Below are positions 7,925 to 15,433 of a DNA stretch of 35,446 nt, in pieces. How positions within the stretch are numbered: position 1 is the stretch's first letter; each line of letters opens with the position of its first letter. The notes under the pieces were generated by a model, which saw only the letters and a list, made by a program, of their open reading frames with translations, was not told the DNA's origin and did no database searches. The DNA is from Anaerolineae bacterium (GTDB lineage Bacteria > Chloroflexota > Anaerolineae > Aggregatilineales > Phototrophicaceae), in the NCBI GenBank assembly GCA_014879665.1, contig JACSRP010000068.1, forward strand, positions 1 through 35,446. Direction: 5' to 3'. A program made the translations under genes and the position numbers.

Positions 7925-8632
7925 ATGCGTTTGCGTATTGTTGTAGTTGTAGGATTACTCGTGACGGTGCTTGCAGCATGTCAGGGGCCGCCGCCCACTG
8001 TGGTATATGTCATTACTTCCACCCCGGATACGACAGAAGAAACAACCATCGAAGTAACCTCTGAAGCAACGGTTGAAGTGACTGAAGGCAGTGTTGCGTC
8101 GCTGCCAACACCCATAGAAGTGACCTTAGATGCGGTTGCATCGGTGCCGGCCAGCAGCGCCCTTACGCCAACTGCGCTTCCTTCGGGTTTCCCGACGCCA
8201 ATCGCTGTCCCTATCCAGTACGCTGAGCAGTTGTTTGAGAACGGGCGTATGTTCTGGTTGCAGCCTATCGGCCAGATCTGGGTATTAATCGTCACTGGAG
8301 AAGGGCGCGGAACCTGGTCTACCTATGAAGATACCTTCATTGAAGGTGAAGCCGAATCTGATCCGTCCTTAGTGCCCCCGGAAGATAATTTACAGCAGCC
8401 CGTGCGTGGTTTTGGAAAACTGTGGCGTACGAACGAGGAAGTTCAAAATGCGCTGGGTTGGGCTGTGAATCCCGAATTTGGTTATGTGGAAAGTTATGAG
8501 TATCATGCTGGCGGAAATGTGGATGCCAGCGGCGGTTTCACGCCAGAACCGGGCTACCACATCATTTACAGTTTATACGGTGAGCGCTTCCGTCTGAATG
8601 AAGCTGACGGCACATGGGTGCTGGGAGGCTAA
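7925..8632 (+). CDS. Lipoprotein with Thr/Pro linker and unnamed C-terminal W/G-rich domain
   Basis: 235 aa. The N-terminus MRLRIVVVVGLLVTVLAAC is a lipoprotein signal with lipobox LAAC (Cys19), so the protein is anchored on the outer face of the membrane. Residues about 25-100 are a low-complexity Thr/Val/Glu/Pro linker. The C-terminal domain (about 100-235) carries 'FENGRMFWLQPIGQIWVL', a 'TWSTYEDTFIEGE' segment and 'QPVRGFGKLWRTNEEVQNAL'. I have the impression that this pattern recurs in secreted Chloroflexota proteins, but I cannot name the family. The ATG at 7925 has GGAG 7 bases upstream and gives a clean lipobox; the longer frame from 7865 would bury the signal. It leads a run of five same-strand genes. 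Confidence 0.8.
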   Translation: MRLRIVVVVGLLVTVLAACQGPPPTVVYVITSTPDTTEETTIEVTSEATVEVTEGSVASLPTPIEVTLDAVASVPASSALTPTALPSGFPTPIAVPIQYAEQLFENGRMFWLQPIGQIWVLIVTGEGRGTWSTYEDTFIEGEAESDPSLVPPEDNLQQPVRGFGKLWRTNEEVQNALGWAVNPEFGYVESYEYHAGGNVDASGGFTPEPGYHIIYSLYGERFRLNEADGTWVLGG

Positions 8633-8636
8633 CTCT

Positions 8637-11030
8637 TTGAGCGATTCGCTTCGGCGGTGGTCACTTACCGCCGCCGATCCCTTTAGCGGCGTAATTGCCG
8701 CTGATGCGCGTATCTCAAAAACGGATTATCACAACGATCAAATCTGGGAACTGCGACTAGGGCAGGCCGATTCCACCGCGCTTTCGCTGAATACCCGCTT
8801 TGGCGGGCGTATCGGCCTTGTCAGCATCGCCCCGCTTTGGACGTATGAGGGGCGCAGTATTTATGCGGCTTCGGGATACGTAAAACCTCCTGTGATCACG
8901 CGGTTTGCGCCGGGTCTTATTCGCGCTGAGGCGCAGCTGCTTCCCTTCATTTCCTCAATTTCTGAATTTCTAATAGTAGACAGCCACACCGTTGTTGGCC
9001 GCTTTTTGCTGGCAAACTATGGGCATATCCCCGTTGAGCTTCAGCTTGATTTAGTGGTTTTTGCTGCCAATGAGGAAGGGGAGCTTACGCCTAAACGCTT
9101 GACTCCGCCAAATTACCCCCTTGCGTTAGGGATTCCGCTGGATGGGCTTCAGCCCGCCATCGTCATGGAAGGCGCGCAGCTAGATGATTTCGGTGCCCGT
9201 AAATTGACCTGTAAAATTACGGTGCCCCCGAGCGATAAAACGGCTGTGCAGTGGAGTTGTGCCGGCTATACCCACTATCCAGAATCCATTGCTGCGGCCT
9301 CGCAGGCGGTGCGTACCAATATCGTGACTCAGGTTAAGCATTTGCTGCAAATCGCGCCGGAAATACCCTTCATAGAAACCGGCGATACCGCAGTTGATGC
9401 CGCGATATCCGCCAGCTATCAGCAGACAATACAATCTTTTCTGAATCCAACCTCATCGCTGCCGCATCCCTCGTTTGTCTCAACGCGGCAGCCAGAGCGC
9501 GGCGCCGATAGTGTGCGAAGTTGGAGCGGCCAAAACCCGACTCATGCCTATCTGGTTGCGCTGGCGGCTGCCCCGGTCAACCCGGCGCTAGCGCAGGGAA
9601 TACTGCTCAATTATCTTGCCGTACAGCGTGCGGACGGATGGATTGACTGGAAGCCCGGCCTTGACGGTCAGCGGCAGGGGATGTTGTGCCTGCCAATACT
9701 CGCGCAATTAGCCTGGAAAATCTTTGAATATACCGAAGATCGCGCATTCCTTGAGCAGGCTTATCTGCCGCTGGTGAAGTTTTTTGAGCGCTGGTTGCAG
9801 CCTGATCTCGATGCCGACGGCGATGGAATACCGGAATGGCAGTCAGAAGTTCAGACCGGCTATCCCTATTCAGCGGCCTTTGCCGTGGGCAGAAGCTGGG
9901 GGCAGAATGCAGATATTCGCGCCATCGAATCACCAGACTTGATCGCCTATCTGCTCTCAGAAGCGGCCAGCTTGCGGCAGACAGCGCATTTCCTGAACGA
10001 TAGCGATGGCGAAAATCGCTGCCAGGGGCATATCGCCCGCTTGGCCGGCCTTCTGGAAACCTTCTGGCAGGATGGCCGTTATCATTATCGCGACCGCGAT
10101 CTTGATATATCGCTTTCGGGAAGCGTCGTTTTAGAGGATGTGCGCGGGGGCGAAGATTTATCTGTAGGGCTTGAGATAAAACCCGTTAACCGGCTGATTG
10201 TAAGCATCCACGGTGGGGCAGAGCGCCAGCCGAAATTTACTTTGCGCATGTCTGGTAAAGATGCGCAGGGCAGCCCGATTCAGGAAACCGCAGACTCGAA
10301 GGCCTTCATCTGGACGCACAGCCGCGGCGTGTATACCTCAAACCATGCCTGGAGTCGCTTAGATACCATTGCCACGCAGGGGCTAACCACAGGTTTCAAA
10401 GTGCGTCTTGCCACGCTCGATACCACAGCCTATGACATCAGCGCGTTGATCCCCTTCTCGACGCCTGATCTCCAGGCCGAACGTACTGCTGAACTGGCGC
10501 GCGCAGTTCAAGCTGATTTTATGCGCGCCAATGGCGTCACCATGGCCGCAAAAACCGAACCGCTGTTCGACCCCGCAAATGCGCGTGGCCCCGGCGGCAT
10601 CTGGCTGTTCTGGAACACGCTGATCGGTGAGGCACTTATTGATACAGGCATGACCACTGAAGCATCTGAACTTTTGCAGCGGTTGCTGAAAGTGCAAACA
10701 GAAACCTTACGCGCGGAAAAGCACTTTTTTGAGTTTTATCATACCGATCAGCCGCGTGGGTTGGGCGAGCGGGGCAGCGTCGCCGGGCTGATCCCCTTAC
10801 ATTTATTGTTACGAGTATTCGGAGTTCGCGTAATTTCGCCGTCGGTGGTCATCGCAGGCGGCGCATTTCATTGGCCATCCCCAATCAAAATAGCCCATCA
10901 CAATGTCTTTGTGGAGCGCAATCAGCAGGGGACGCAGATCAACTTTCCTACGGGGCATGTACATCGCCTTTCGCCCGATGCGCCTTTAACCCGCATAACC
11001 GATCCGCGGGCAAAGAGCGCCACCCCATGA
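8637..11030 (+). CDS. Six-hairpin glycosidase-like protein (GH63/MGH1-like)
   Basis: 797 aa from a TTG start, which has GGGAGG (8623-8628) 8 bases upstream and avoids overlap. An ATG at 8598 would overlap the lipoprotein gene by 35 bases. The N-terminal third looks like a beta-sandwich ('FGGRIGLVSIAPLWTYEGRS', 'VVGRFLLANYGHIPVELQLD'). The rest resembles the (alpha/alpha)6 barrel of clan GH-G/L enzymes: 'GWIDWKPGLDG', 'YLPLVKFFERWLQPDLDADG', 'DGIPEWQS', 'RGPGGIWLFWNTLIGEAL' and 'HFFEFYHTDQPRGLGERG'. There is no signal peptide, so it probably acts in the cytoplasm on glucan- or glucoside-type substrates. The exact glycoside hydrolase family and specificity cannot be set by eye. The histidine kinase ATG overlaps its stop. 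Confidence 0.72.
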   Translation: MSDSLRRWSLTAADPFSGVIAADARISKTDYHNDQIWELRLGQADSTALSLNTRFGGRIGLVSIAPLWTYEGRSIYAASGYVKPPVITRFAPGLIRAEAQLLPFISSISEFLIVDSHTVVGRFLLANYGHIPVELQLDLVVFAANEEGELTPKRLTPPNYPLALGIPLDGLQPAIVMEGAQLDDFGARKLTCKITVPPSDKTAVQWSCAGYTHYPESIAAASQAVRTNIVTQVKHLLQIAPEIPFIETGDTAVDAAISASYQQTIQSFLNPTSSLPHPSFVSTRQPERGADSVRSWSGQNPTHAYLVALAAAPVNPALAQGILLNYLAVQRADGWIDWKPGLDGQRQGMLCLPILAQLAWKIFEYTEDRAFLEQAYLPLVKFFERWLQPDLDADGDGIPEWQSEVQTGYPYSAAFAVGRSWGQNADIRAIESPDLIAYLLSEAASLRQTAHFLNDSDGENRCQGHIARLAGLLETFWQDGRYHYRDRDLDISLSGSVVLEDVRGGEDLSVGLEIKPVNRLIVSIHGGAERQPKFTLRMSGKDAQGSPIQETADSKAFIWTHSRGVYTSNHAWSRLDTIATQGLTTGFKVRLATLDTTAYDISALIPFSTPDLQAERTAELARAVQADFMRANGVTMAAKTEPLFDPANARGPGGIWLFWNTLIGEALIDTGMTTEASELLQRLLKVQTETLRAEKHFFEFYHTDQPRGLGERGSVAGLIPLHLLLRVFGVRVISPSVVIAGGAFHWPSPIKIAHHNVFVERNQQGTQINFPTGHVHRLSPDAPLTRITDPRAKSATP

Positions 11031-11761
11031 CCGATGCTGAAAATAGAATCGGTCTTGAAACGCTCGATCAACATCGTGATCGATTTATAGACTCCTTCGC
11101 GCATGCGCTACGGAATCAAATCGCGGCCATCGGCGGCTATGCCGATCTCATTGAGGGAAGCGGCAGCCTGAATGAAGATCAGCAGTTGTTCCTTAAACGG
11201 GTTCAGTCTGGTGTAGAACGCCTCAATCATATGCTGCCATCGTTGATCGATCTGGCGTGGCTGGAAGCAGAAATCCCTTTCCCGGAACAGCATCTGGCGC
11301 TGGATCAACTCGTGGCGGGTGTCTCCGCTAGTTTAGAAATACAAGCTGGCTTGAAGGGAATTCGAATCACGATCTCTATCGCTGAGCCACCGCCGCTTAT
11401 TCCCGGTTATGCCACGCGCTTAAAACAGGCATTGACCGAAATTATCCGTAATGCCCTCTGCTATTCACCCTCAGATAGCAGCGTAACTATAAAACTCTGG
11501 CGTGATCAAAAAGCGATCTGCTGTTCGGTTGCAGATCAGGGCATTGGCATCAGCGCGATGGATCAGGAACTTGTTTTTGACCGCTTGTTTCGATCTTCCG
11601 ATCCGCGTGTACGCAGCGTGCAGGGCAGCGGGCTGGGGCTAACGCTCGCAAATCGTATCGTTCGCGCTCACAACGGCGAATTGAAAGTTGCTAGCCAATT
11701 GAATCAGGGCAGTATTTTCACCATCAGTCTGCCACTCAATCATGACTCACTTAACCGCTAA
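11027..11761 (+). CDS. Sensorless cytoplasmic histidine kinase (HisKA + HATPase_c)
   Basis: 244 aa, start ATG overlapping the previous stop (ATGA). The DHp helix holds the H box (FAHALRNQIAAI, His26) and the ATP-binding domain has the N box (EIIRNAL, Asn142), G1 (DQGIGI, 170-175), F box (VFDRLFRSSDP) and G2 (GSGLGL, 200-205). The residue after the His is Ala, where most HisKA proteins have Glu or Asp needed for full catalysis. There is no transmembrane, PAS or GAF region, so input must come from a partner protein. No response regulator gene is nearby, making it an orphan. The longer frame from 10871 is only shadow of the glycosidase gene. Its last 20 bases overlap the next gene. Confidence 0.88.
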   Translation: MTDAENRIGLETLDQHRDRFIDSFAHALRNQIAAIGGYADLIEGSGSLNEDQQLFLKRVQSGVERLNHMLPSLIDLAWLEAEIPFPEQHLALDQLVAGVSASLEIQAGLKGIRITISIAEPPPLIPGYATRLKQALTEIIRNALCYSPSDSSVTIKLWRDQKAICCSVADQGIGISAMDQELVFDRLFRSSDPRVRSVQGSGLGLTLANRIVRAHNGELKVASQLNQGSIFTISLPLNHDSLNR

Positions 11762-12746
11762 ACGAATCTTCATCACCGGCGCAACTGGCTTTTTGGGCGG
11801 CTGCCTTGCCCCGCGTTTAGTCGCTGAAGGTGCGCACGTAGTGGCTTTAGCCCGCTCAGAAGTGAAAGCCGCGACGCTGAAAGAGCAGGGCATCGAAACC
11901 ATATCCGGCGATCTGCTTGATCTCGACTCGCTGCGTCGCGGCATGCGCGACTGCCAGATCGTGATCCACATGGCTGCGGCGGTTGATGGCAGCTACGATG
12001 AAATGTACCCCGCCACCGTGACCGGCACACAAAACGTGATGAATGCCGCCGCTGATATTGGCGTTCGCCGGGTCGTGCATGTCAGTTCAATCGCCGTCTA
12101 CGGGCTGCTGGCGCGCAGTCTTTACGCAGAGGATACGCCCCTTGCGCGTGCCGAATATCCCTATATCACCACTAAGCAGTTGGCCGAAGAGAAAGTGAAG
12201 CAAATTGGCGCGGATCGCCAGTTAGAATGGGCGATCATCCGCCCCGGCATGATCTATGGGCCGCGCGCCGGGCTGTGGACAAAAGGACTATTCCAATTGG
12301 CGTCTTTGCGTCCCACGCCGTTTATCGGCGACGGTTCTGGAAATGCCGCGCCTATTTACGTGGATGATGTGGTTGAAATGTTGGTGCGTGCTGCCGCCAG
12401 TGATCGCGCCATCAACCAGATTTTTAACTGCGTCATGGATCCGCCTCCTACATGGCGCGAATTTATCGGCGTATACCAGCGCTTGGCGCAGCATTCCACA
12501 TGGTTAAGTATTCCTATCTCCCCCGTCTATGCGGCTGCCGCTGCGATCATGCTGTTTGCGCCTCGCAAAACCGTGCTGCGCGATCTTCCTGACGGCTTGA
12601 ATTGGCTCACACATAAAAAACGTTATCCAATGGATAAATCTCGCCTGTTGCTAGGTTGGGAGCCACAGATTTCTCTTGATGAGGGTATCGCCCGCTGTGC
12701 TGAATGGCTGCGAACGACCCGATTGCTGCCTGTGATAACCGGATGA
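11742..12746 (+). CDS. NAD(P)-dependent epimerase/dehydratase (extended SDR)
   Basis: 334 aa with a Rossmann fold at the N-terminus: G13-x-x-G16-x-x-G19 in ITGATGFLGG, an 'HMAAAVDGSYDEMY' stretch, 'VVHVSSIAVYG' (about 111-121) and the catalytic Y141-x-x-x-K145 (YITTK). 'WAIIRPGMIYGPR' and 'PIYVDDVVEMLVRAA' are typical of the extended SDR and 3-beta-HSD/epimerase group. The ATG overlaps the kinase gene by 20 bases, so translation is probably coupled. Substrate may be a nucleotide sugar or a ketone/alcohol; the sequence does not decide. An alternative name would be NAD-dependent sugar epimerase. Confidence 0.88.
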   Translation: MTHLTAKRIFITGATGFLGGCLAPRLVAEGAHVVALARSEVKAATLKEQGIETISGDLLDLDSLRRGMRDCQIVIHMAAAVDGSYDEMYPATVTGTQNVMNAAADIGVRRVVHVSSIAVYGLLARSLYAEDTPLARAEYPYITTKQLAEEKVKQIGADRQLEWAIIRPGMIYGPRAGLWTKGLFQLASLRPTPFIGDGSGNAAPIYVDDVVEMLVRAAASDRAINQIFNCVMDPPPTWREFIGVYQRLAQHSTWLSIPISPVYAAAAAIMLFAPRKTVLRDLPDGLNWLTHKKRYPMDKSRLLLGWEPQISLDEGIARCAEWLRTTRLLPVITG

Positions 12747-12782
12747 GGCATATCTTGATTCTCCGCAGCATAATTTCCTGTG

Positions 12783-12806
12783 GTAGGGACGCCGCATATG
12801 GCGTCC
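12783..12806. repeat. Palindromic 'GTAGGGAC' intergenic repeat, copy 1
   Basis: GTAGGGACGCC followed by GCATAT and GGCGTCC makes a perfect 7-bp stem (GGACGCC/GGCGTCC, 12787-12806). It starts with the same GTAGGGAC as the element at 13553. It looks like a short dispersed palindrome (REP/MITE type) and could also weaken transcription into the methyltransferase gene. Confidence 0.6.
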
Positions 12807-12831
12807 GACGGCTTATCTAGTAGACATTTCC

Positions 12832-13515
12832 ATGCACGACTGGCTCAGTATCTTTCTAATTACACTGATCGGTTTCGGAATAGCCGCACTGCTTTACTGG
12901 CTGCTCATTGAAACCGAAGGCGTTTTTCTTGGTCAGCGTGTAGTGACCTGGTTATATAACCGTTATGCCCGGCGTTATGATGAGATCAAGCGTTTTGTGC
13001 CACAGTTGGAAGTTCAACATTTATCGCAGCCCTTGATGCAGGAAATTGCCCCGAATCGCGTGCCTAAAGTTCTCGATGTAGCCGCTGGAACCGGGCGAAT
13101 GCCGGTGGCGCTGCTGCGCCTTGCCGGATTTTCCGGCCATGTGATTGGTGTTGATCTCAGCCTGAAAATGTTGGCGATTGCAGTGGCCAAAACCGATTCC
13201 CCGCGTGTCAGCTTTATCTGCGCCCCTGCTGAACGACTGCCATTCCCCGATCAAACTTTTGATGTGGTCACTTGCCTTGAGGCGCTGGAGTTTATGGCAA
13301 ATTCGCGCGCCGCACTCTGCGAAATGGCGCGAGTCTTGAAACCGGATGGTGTGCTGCTGGCGACCAACCGCCTGACCGGAAAATGGATGTTTGGCCGGCG
13401 TTGGTCAGCCGGGCAAATGCAAGAAGCTCTCGAAGCTGCCGGCTTTGTTCAAATTCAATTTGAACGCTGGCAGGTAGATTACGAGAAAGTATGGGCGAGA
13501 AAACCCTTAACTTGA
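12832..13515 (+). CDS. Membrane-anchored SAM-dependent methyltransferase (class I)
   Basis: 227 aa. An N-terminal hydrophobic segment (about 5-26, IFLITLIGFGIAALLYWLL) anchors the protein. The methyltransferase domain follows, with SAM motif I VLDVAAGTGRM (about 80-90), an acidic residue ending strand 2 (VIGVDLS, D at about 108) and 'PFPDQTFDVVTCLEALEFM' as motif II/III. 'EMARVLKPDGVLLATNR' is the usual post-motif III. This is the Methyltransf_11 type; the substrate is unknown, and a lipid or quinone is possible given the anchor. It lies 85 bases after the epimerase gene, separated by a palindromic repeat. Confidence 0.87.
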   Translation: MHDWLSIFLITLIGFGIAALLYWLLIETEGVFLGQRVVTWLYNRYARRYDEIKRFVPQLEVQHLSQPLMQEIAPNRVPKVLDVAAGTGRMPVALLRLAGFSGHVIGVDLSLKMLAIAVAKTDSPRVSFICAPAERLPFPDQTFDVVTCLEALEFMANSRAALCEMARVLKPDGVLLATNRLTGKWMFGRRWSAGQMQEALEAAGFVQIQFERWQVDYEKVWARKPLT

Positions 13516-13552
13516 AATACCCGCGTATCCTTCTTGCCTGCTGCGCTGTGCC

Positions 13553-13578
13553 GTAGGGACAAGGCATGCTTTTCCCCC
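13553..13578. repeat. Palindromic 'GTAGGGAC' intergenic repeat, copy 2 (decayed)
   Basis: GTAGGGACAAGGCATGC is followed by TTTTCCCCC, an eroded mirror of the left arm (CTTGTCCC expected). The shared GTAGGGAC start with 12783 suggests the same family. Together with the first copy it brackets the methyltransferase gene. Confidence 0.5.
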
Positions 13579-13635
13579 TCTTCCCCACTTCCGGATGAAT
13601 CTACAGGATTGCCCCTAAAAACTGTTCCCCAAAAA

Positions 13636-13678
13636 AAGAACAAACGTTCTTGTTTTAACAGAACTTCTGTGCTAATAT
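13636..13678 (+). promoter_or_regulatory. LexA-type (SOS) operator and promoter
   Basis: AAGAACAAACGTTCTT (13636-13651) is a perfect 6+4+6 palindrome whose core GAACAAACGTTC fits the Gram-positive LexA consensus GAAC-N4-GTTC. It overlaps the -35 TTGTTT (13650-13655), which is 17 bases from the -10 TAATAT (13673-13678). A second perfect palindrome, ACAGAACTTCTGT (13658-13670), fills the spacer. The layout is that of a repressor-blocked promoter. It drives the short ORF at 13710 that is split by the IS element. Confidence 0.75.
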
Positions 13679-13709
13679 TGGCTATGTCGGTTTATTGAGG
13701 GACTTGATC

Positions 13710-13752
13710 ATGGCTTATTCCAACGCACCTGTAACCACGAACTTGCAAGCCT
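13710..13752 (+). pseudogene. SOS-promoter small ORF, 5' part, split by IS200/IS605 insertion
   Basis: The ATG at 13710 has GAGGGA 7 bases upstream and lies about 25 bases after the predicted start of the LexA-box promoter. It encodes MAYSNAPVTTNLQA, and the last base (T13752) is the first of a split codon. The IS end follows at once. Joined to 15434-15492, the frame stays open and ends at a TAG, giving 33 residues. The product is not recognised. In its present state the frame runs on into IS sequence. Confidence 0.55.
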
Positions 13753-13900
13753 TTGACACTCCCCCGCCTAAAGGCGGGAAATTCTTACTTCAACCAGCGC
13801 AGCACTCGGGGAGTGTCTTATGCGCTGTCCACAAGCGTTTATCGTCTCCGTATATCCTGCGGCGACGAGTTTCAAACCCTCTTTGTGGATGTTGATCGCG
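13733..13900 (-). ncRNA. Candidate omega RNA (reRNA) of TnpB
   Basis: In IS200/IS605 elements the guide RNA for TnpB comes from the 3' end of tnpB and the right end, and its guide is the flanking DNA. Here the right-end hairpin (13763-13778) and the TCAA end (13753) lie at the tnpB stop. The guide would therefore read AGGCTTGCAAGTTCGTGG on the minus strand (13752 downward). The 5' limit is a guess, and expression is not shown. Confidence 0.45.
13763..13778 (-). repeat. Right-end hairpin of the IS element
   Basis: CCCGCC/GGCGGG with loop TTTA on the minus strand. The stem contains the tnpB stop codon. The same TTTA loop occurs in the left-end hairpin, as expected for sites bound by one TnpA. 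Confidence 0.7.
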
Positions 13901-14952
13901 GCGTTCACGTCACGATCCAGAAATGCACTACAAGAGGGGCAAAGCCAACTTCGTTCGGAAAGGGCAAGATCGCTATGCTTATAGCCACAGTAGGAACAGG
14001 TTTTCGAGGATGGGAAATAGCGCCCGATTTTAAGGACAGTCTTTCCCTGCCATGCGGCTTTGTATTCCAACTGGCGTATCAGTTTCGACCATCCCGCATC
14101 GCCAACACTTTTTCCCATGCGCTTAGCGATCCCCAACACGTTCAAATCCTCAACAAACACCGCTTGGTTTTCGCGGATGAGTTGAGAGCTAAGTTTGTGG
14201 AGATCGTCTTTGCGGCAGTTCGCAACGTGTTCATGCAAACGCGCTACTTTTTGCTTCTGTTTGTAGCGATTTTTCGATCCTTTCAGTTTTCGAGAAAGCG
14301 AACGCTGAGCGCGGGCAAGTTTTCGTTCGGTACTTCGGTAGTGACGCGTATTACTGACCTTGCGCCCGTCCGAAAGCGTGACCAGATCAATGCTTCCCAA
14401 GTCGATACCAACGCTATTTTTAGTCGATATTTCGACAGGATCGGGAATTTCAATCTCGATCTCACACAACAGAGAGACGTGCCAACCGCTTGCTCTGTGG
14501 CGTATAGTCGCACGTTTAATCACGCCCTGAATTTCACGGGACTGGCGGAACTTCACCCACCCAATCTTAGGCAGCCAGACGCGCCCCGATTCAGCCTTCA
14601 CTCCTTGCGGATAGCTGAACGATTGCTTGCGTCCGTGTTTGTTCTTAAAGCGTGGGTATCCGTTCTGTTTGCTGAAAAAACGTTTGAACGCATCGTCCAG
14701 ATCAAGCACCGCATCCTGAAGTACCTGAGACTGAACTGTATTCAGCCACGCCGTTTCCTCAACCTGTTTCAACACCGGAAGTTGTTTTATTTGCCTGTAG
14801 GCAGAAGGAGACTTGCCTGTTTCCTTGTAGGCTTCGCTGCGTTCGGCAAGCATGCGATTCCAGACCCAACGAACAGAGCCGCAATATTGTCGGAATTGTT
14901 GTTCCTGTTCACGGGTGGGCTGAAGGCGAAATTGAAAGCCTTTGCGAATCAT
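13768..14952 (-). CDS. tnpB: TnpB RNA-guided nuclease of IS200/IS605 family
   Basis: 394 aa. The N-terminal helix-turn-helix begins 'MIRKGFQFRLQPTREQEQQF' and the OrfB core follows. The split RuvC nuclease is complete: D184 in GIDLGSID, E268 in FVEDLNVLG, and the DRDVNAAINI motif (D346/D348). The zinc finger has C319/C322 (CSYC) and C338/C341 (CPSC). These residues are the ones needed for DNA cleavage in studied TnpBs, so it is probably active. The ATG overlaps the tnpA stop (ATGA), showing coupling. The C-terminal tail 'SPSAALVEVRISRL' is formed by DNA that also makes the right end and guide RNA. Confidence 0.95.
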   Translation of the reverse strand: MIRKGFQFRLQPTREQEQQFRQYCGSVRWVWNRMLAERSEAYKETGKSPSAYRQIKQLPVLKQVEETAWLNTVQSQVLQDAVLDLDDAFKRFFSKQNGYPRFKNKHGRKQSFSYPQGVKAESGRVWLPKIGWVKFRQSREIQGVIKRATIRHRASGWHVSLLCEIEIEIPDPVEISTKNSVGIDLGSIDLVTLSDGRKVSNTRHYRSTERKLARAQRSLSRKLKGSKNRYKQKQKVARLHEHVANCRKDDLHKLSSQLIRENQAVFVEDLNVLGIAKRMGKSVGDAGWSKLIRQLEYKAAWQGKTVLKIGRYFPSSKTCSYCGYKHSDLALSERSWLCPSCSAFLDRDVNAAINIHKEGLKLVAAGYTETINACGQRIRHSPSAALVEVRISRL

Positions 14953-15344
14953 GATGATTGCGCCCGAATGTATGGTTCGATGACAGCAGCACTCACATTT
15001 CCGGCAGTACGGCAGAAATAGCCATGCGTCCACAAAGAAGGGAGTTTAAGCAAATGTGGAAACTCAGATCGCAGTATTCGAGAGGAACGTCCCTTAAATG
15101 CGCGAACAACATCATGCGGCTTTTCTTTGGGAGTCGCTTCTACAAACAGGTGAACGTGATCAGGCTGAATAGCAAGACTGAGAACTACCCAACCGTTTTC
15201 TTGAGCCACTTCTTCGCAGATTTCACGAAGGCGCTTGGCAACATCACCAACCAACACCTTCTTGCGACGTTTGGGTATCCAAACAAAGTGATAGTTCACC
15301 TGATATACCGCATGATTAGAACGTCGAAGATCATCTTTTTGCAT
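14949..15344 (-). CDS. tnpA: TnpA Y1 (HUH) transposase of IS200/IS605 family
   Basis: 131 aa, normal length for single-domain Y1 transposases. The HUH motif is H63-V-H65 in IQPDHVHLFVEA and the nucleophile is Tyr125 in VIEPYIRAQ. 'YHFVWIPKRRKKVLVGDV' is the usual N-terminal strand region. It cuts and joins single-stranded ends by a peel-and-paste mechanism. It overlaps tnpB by 4 bases. No clear Shine-Dalgarno lies before the ATG, which is common in this family. Confidence 0.95.
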   Translation of the reverse strand: MQKDDLRRSNHAVYQVNYHFVWIPKRRKKVLVGDVAKRLREICEEVAQENGWVVLSLAIQPDHVHLFVEATPKEKPHDVVRAFKGRSSRILRSEFPHLLKLPSLWTHGYFCRTAGNVSAAVIEPYIRAQSS

Positions 15345-15393
15345 GTAGATAATATACTACATATCGACAAGCAAGGGAAACGTGCGCTTTCAT

Positions 15394-15413
15394 CCAAGTG
15401 CTAAAGCACAAGG
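15394..15413 (-). repeat. Left-end hairpin of the IS element
   Basis: On the minus strand GTGC-TTTA-GCAC (15409-15398) is extended by two more G/C pairs across an AA/AA internal loop. The loop equals that of the right-end hairpin, and the distance to the inferred left border is about 20 bases. Confidence 0.6.
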
Positions 15414-15433
15414 TTTTCTCGCGACGGAGAACT

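Larger units (their letters stand above)
13753..15433 (-). mobile_element. IS200/IS605-family insertion sequence (tnpA + tnpB), 1681 bp
   Basis: The element reads on the minus strand as tnpA then tnpB. The right end is placed after TCAA (13756-13753), 10 bases from a hairpin, matching the geometry known for IS608. The left end is placed at 15433, just after TTAT (15437-15434 on the minus strand), about 20 bases from a subterminal hairpin. Cutting out exactly this segment restores an open frame across the join, which supports both borders. There is no target duplication, as expected for a single-strand Y1 transposon. Both proteins look intact, so it may be active. Confidence 0.8.

Noticed and set aside
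10871..11026. N-terminal extension of the histidine kinase
   Set aside because: It overlaps the conserved glycosidase-like frame and has low-complexity, Cys-rich shadow character; the ATGA overlap gives a natural start.
13753..15021. Open frame of 422 codons on the plus strand
   Set aside because: It is antisense to tnpB, which has all family motifs; the plus-strand product shows none.
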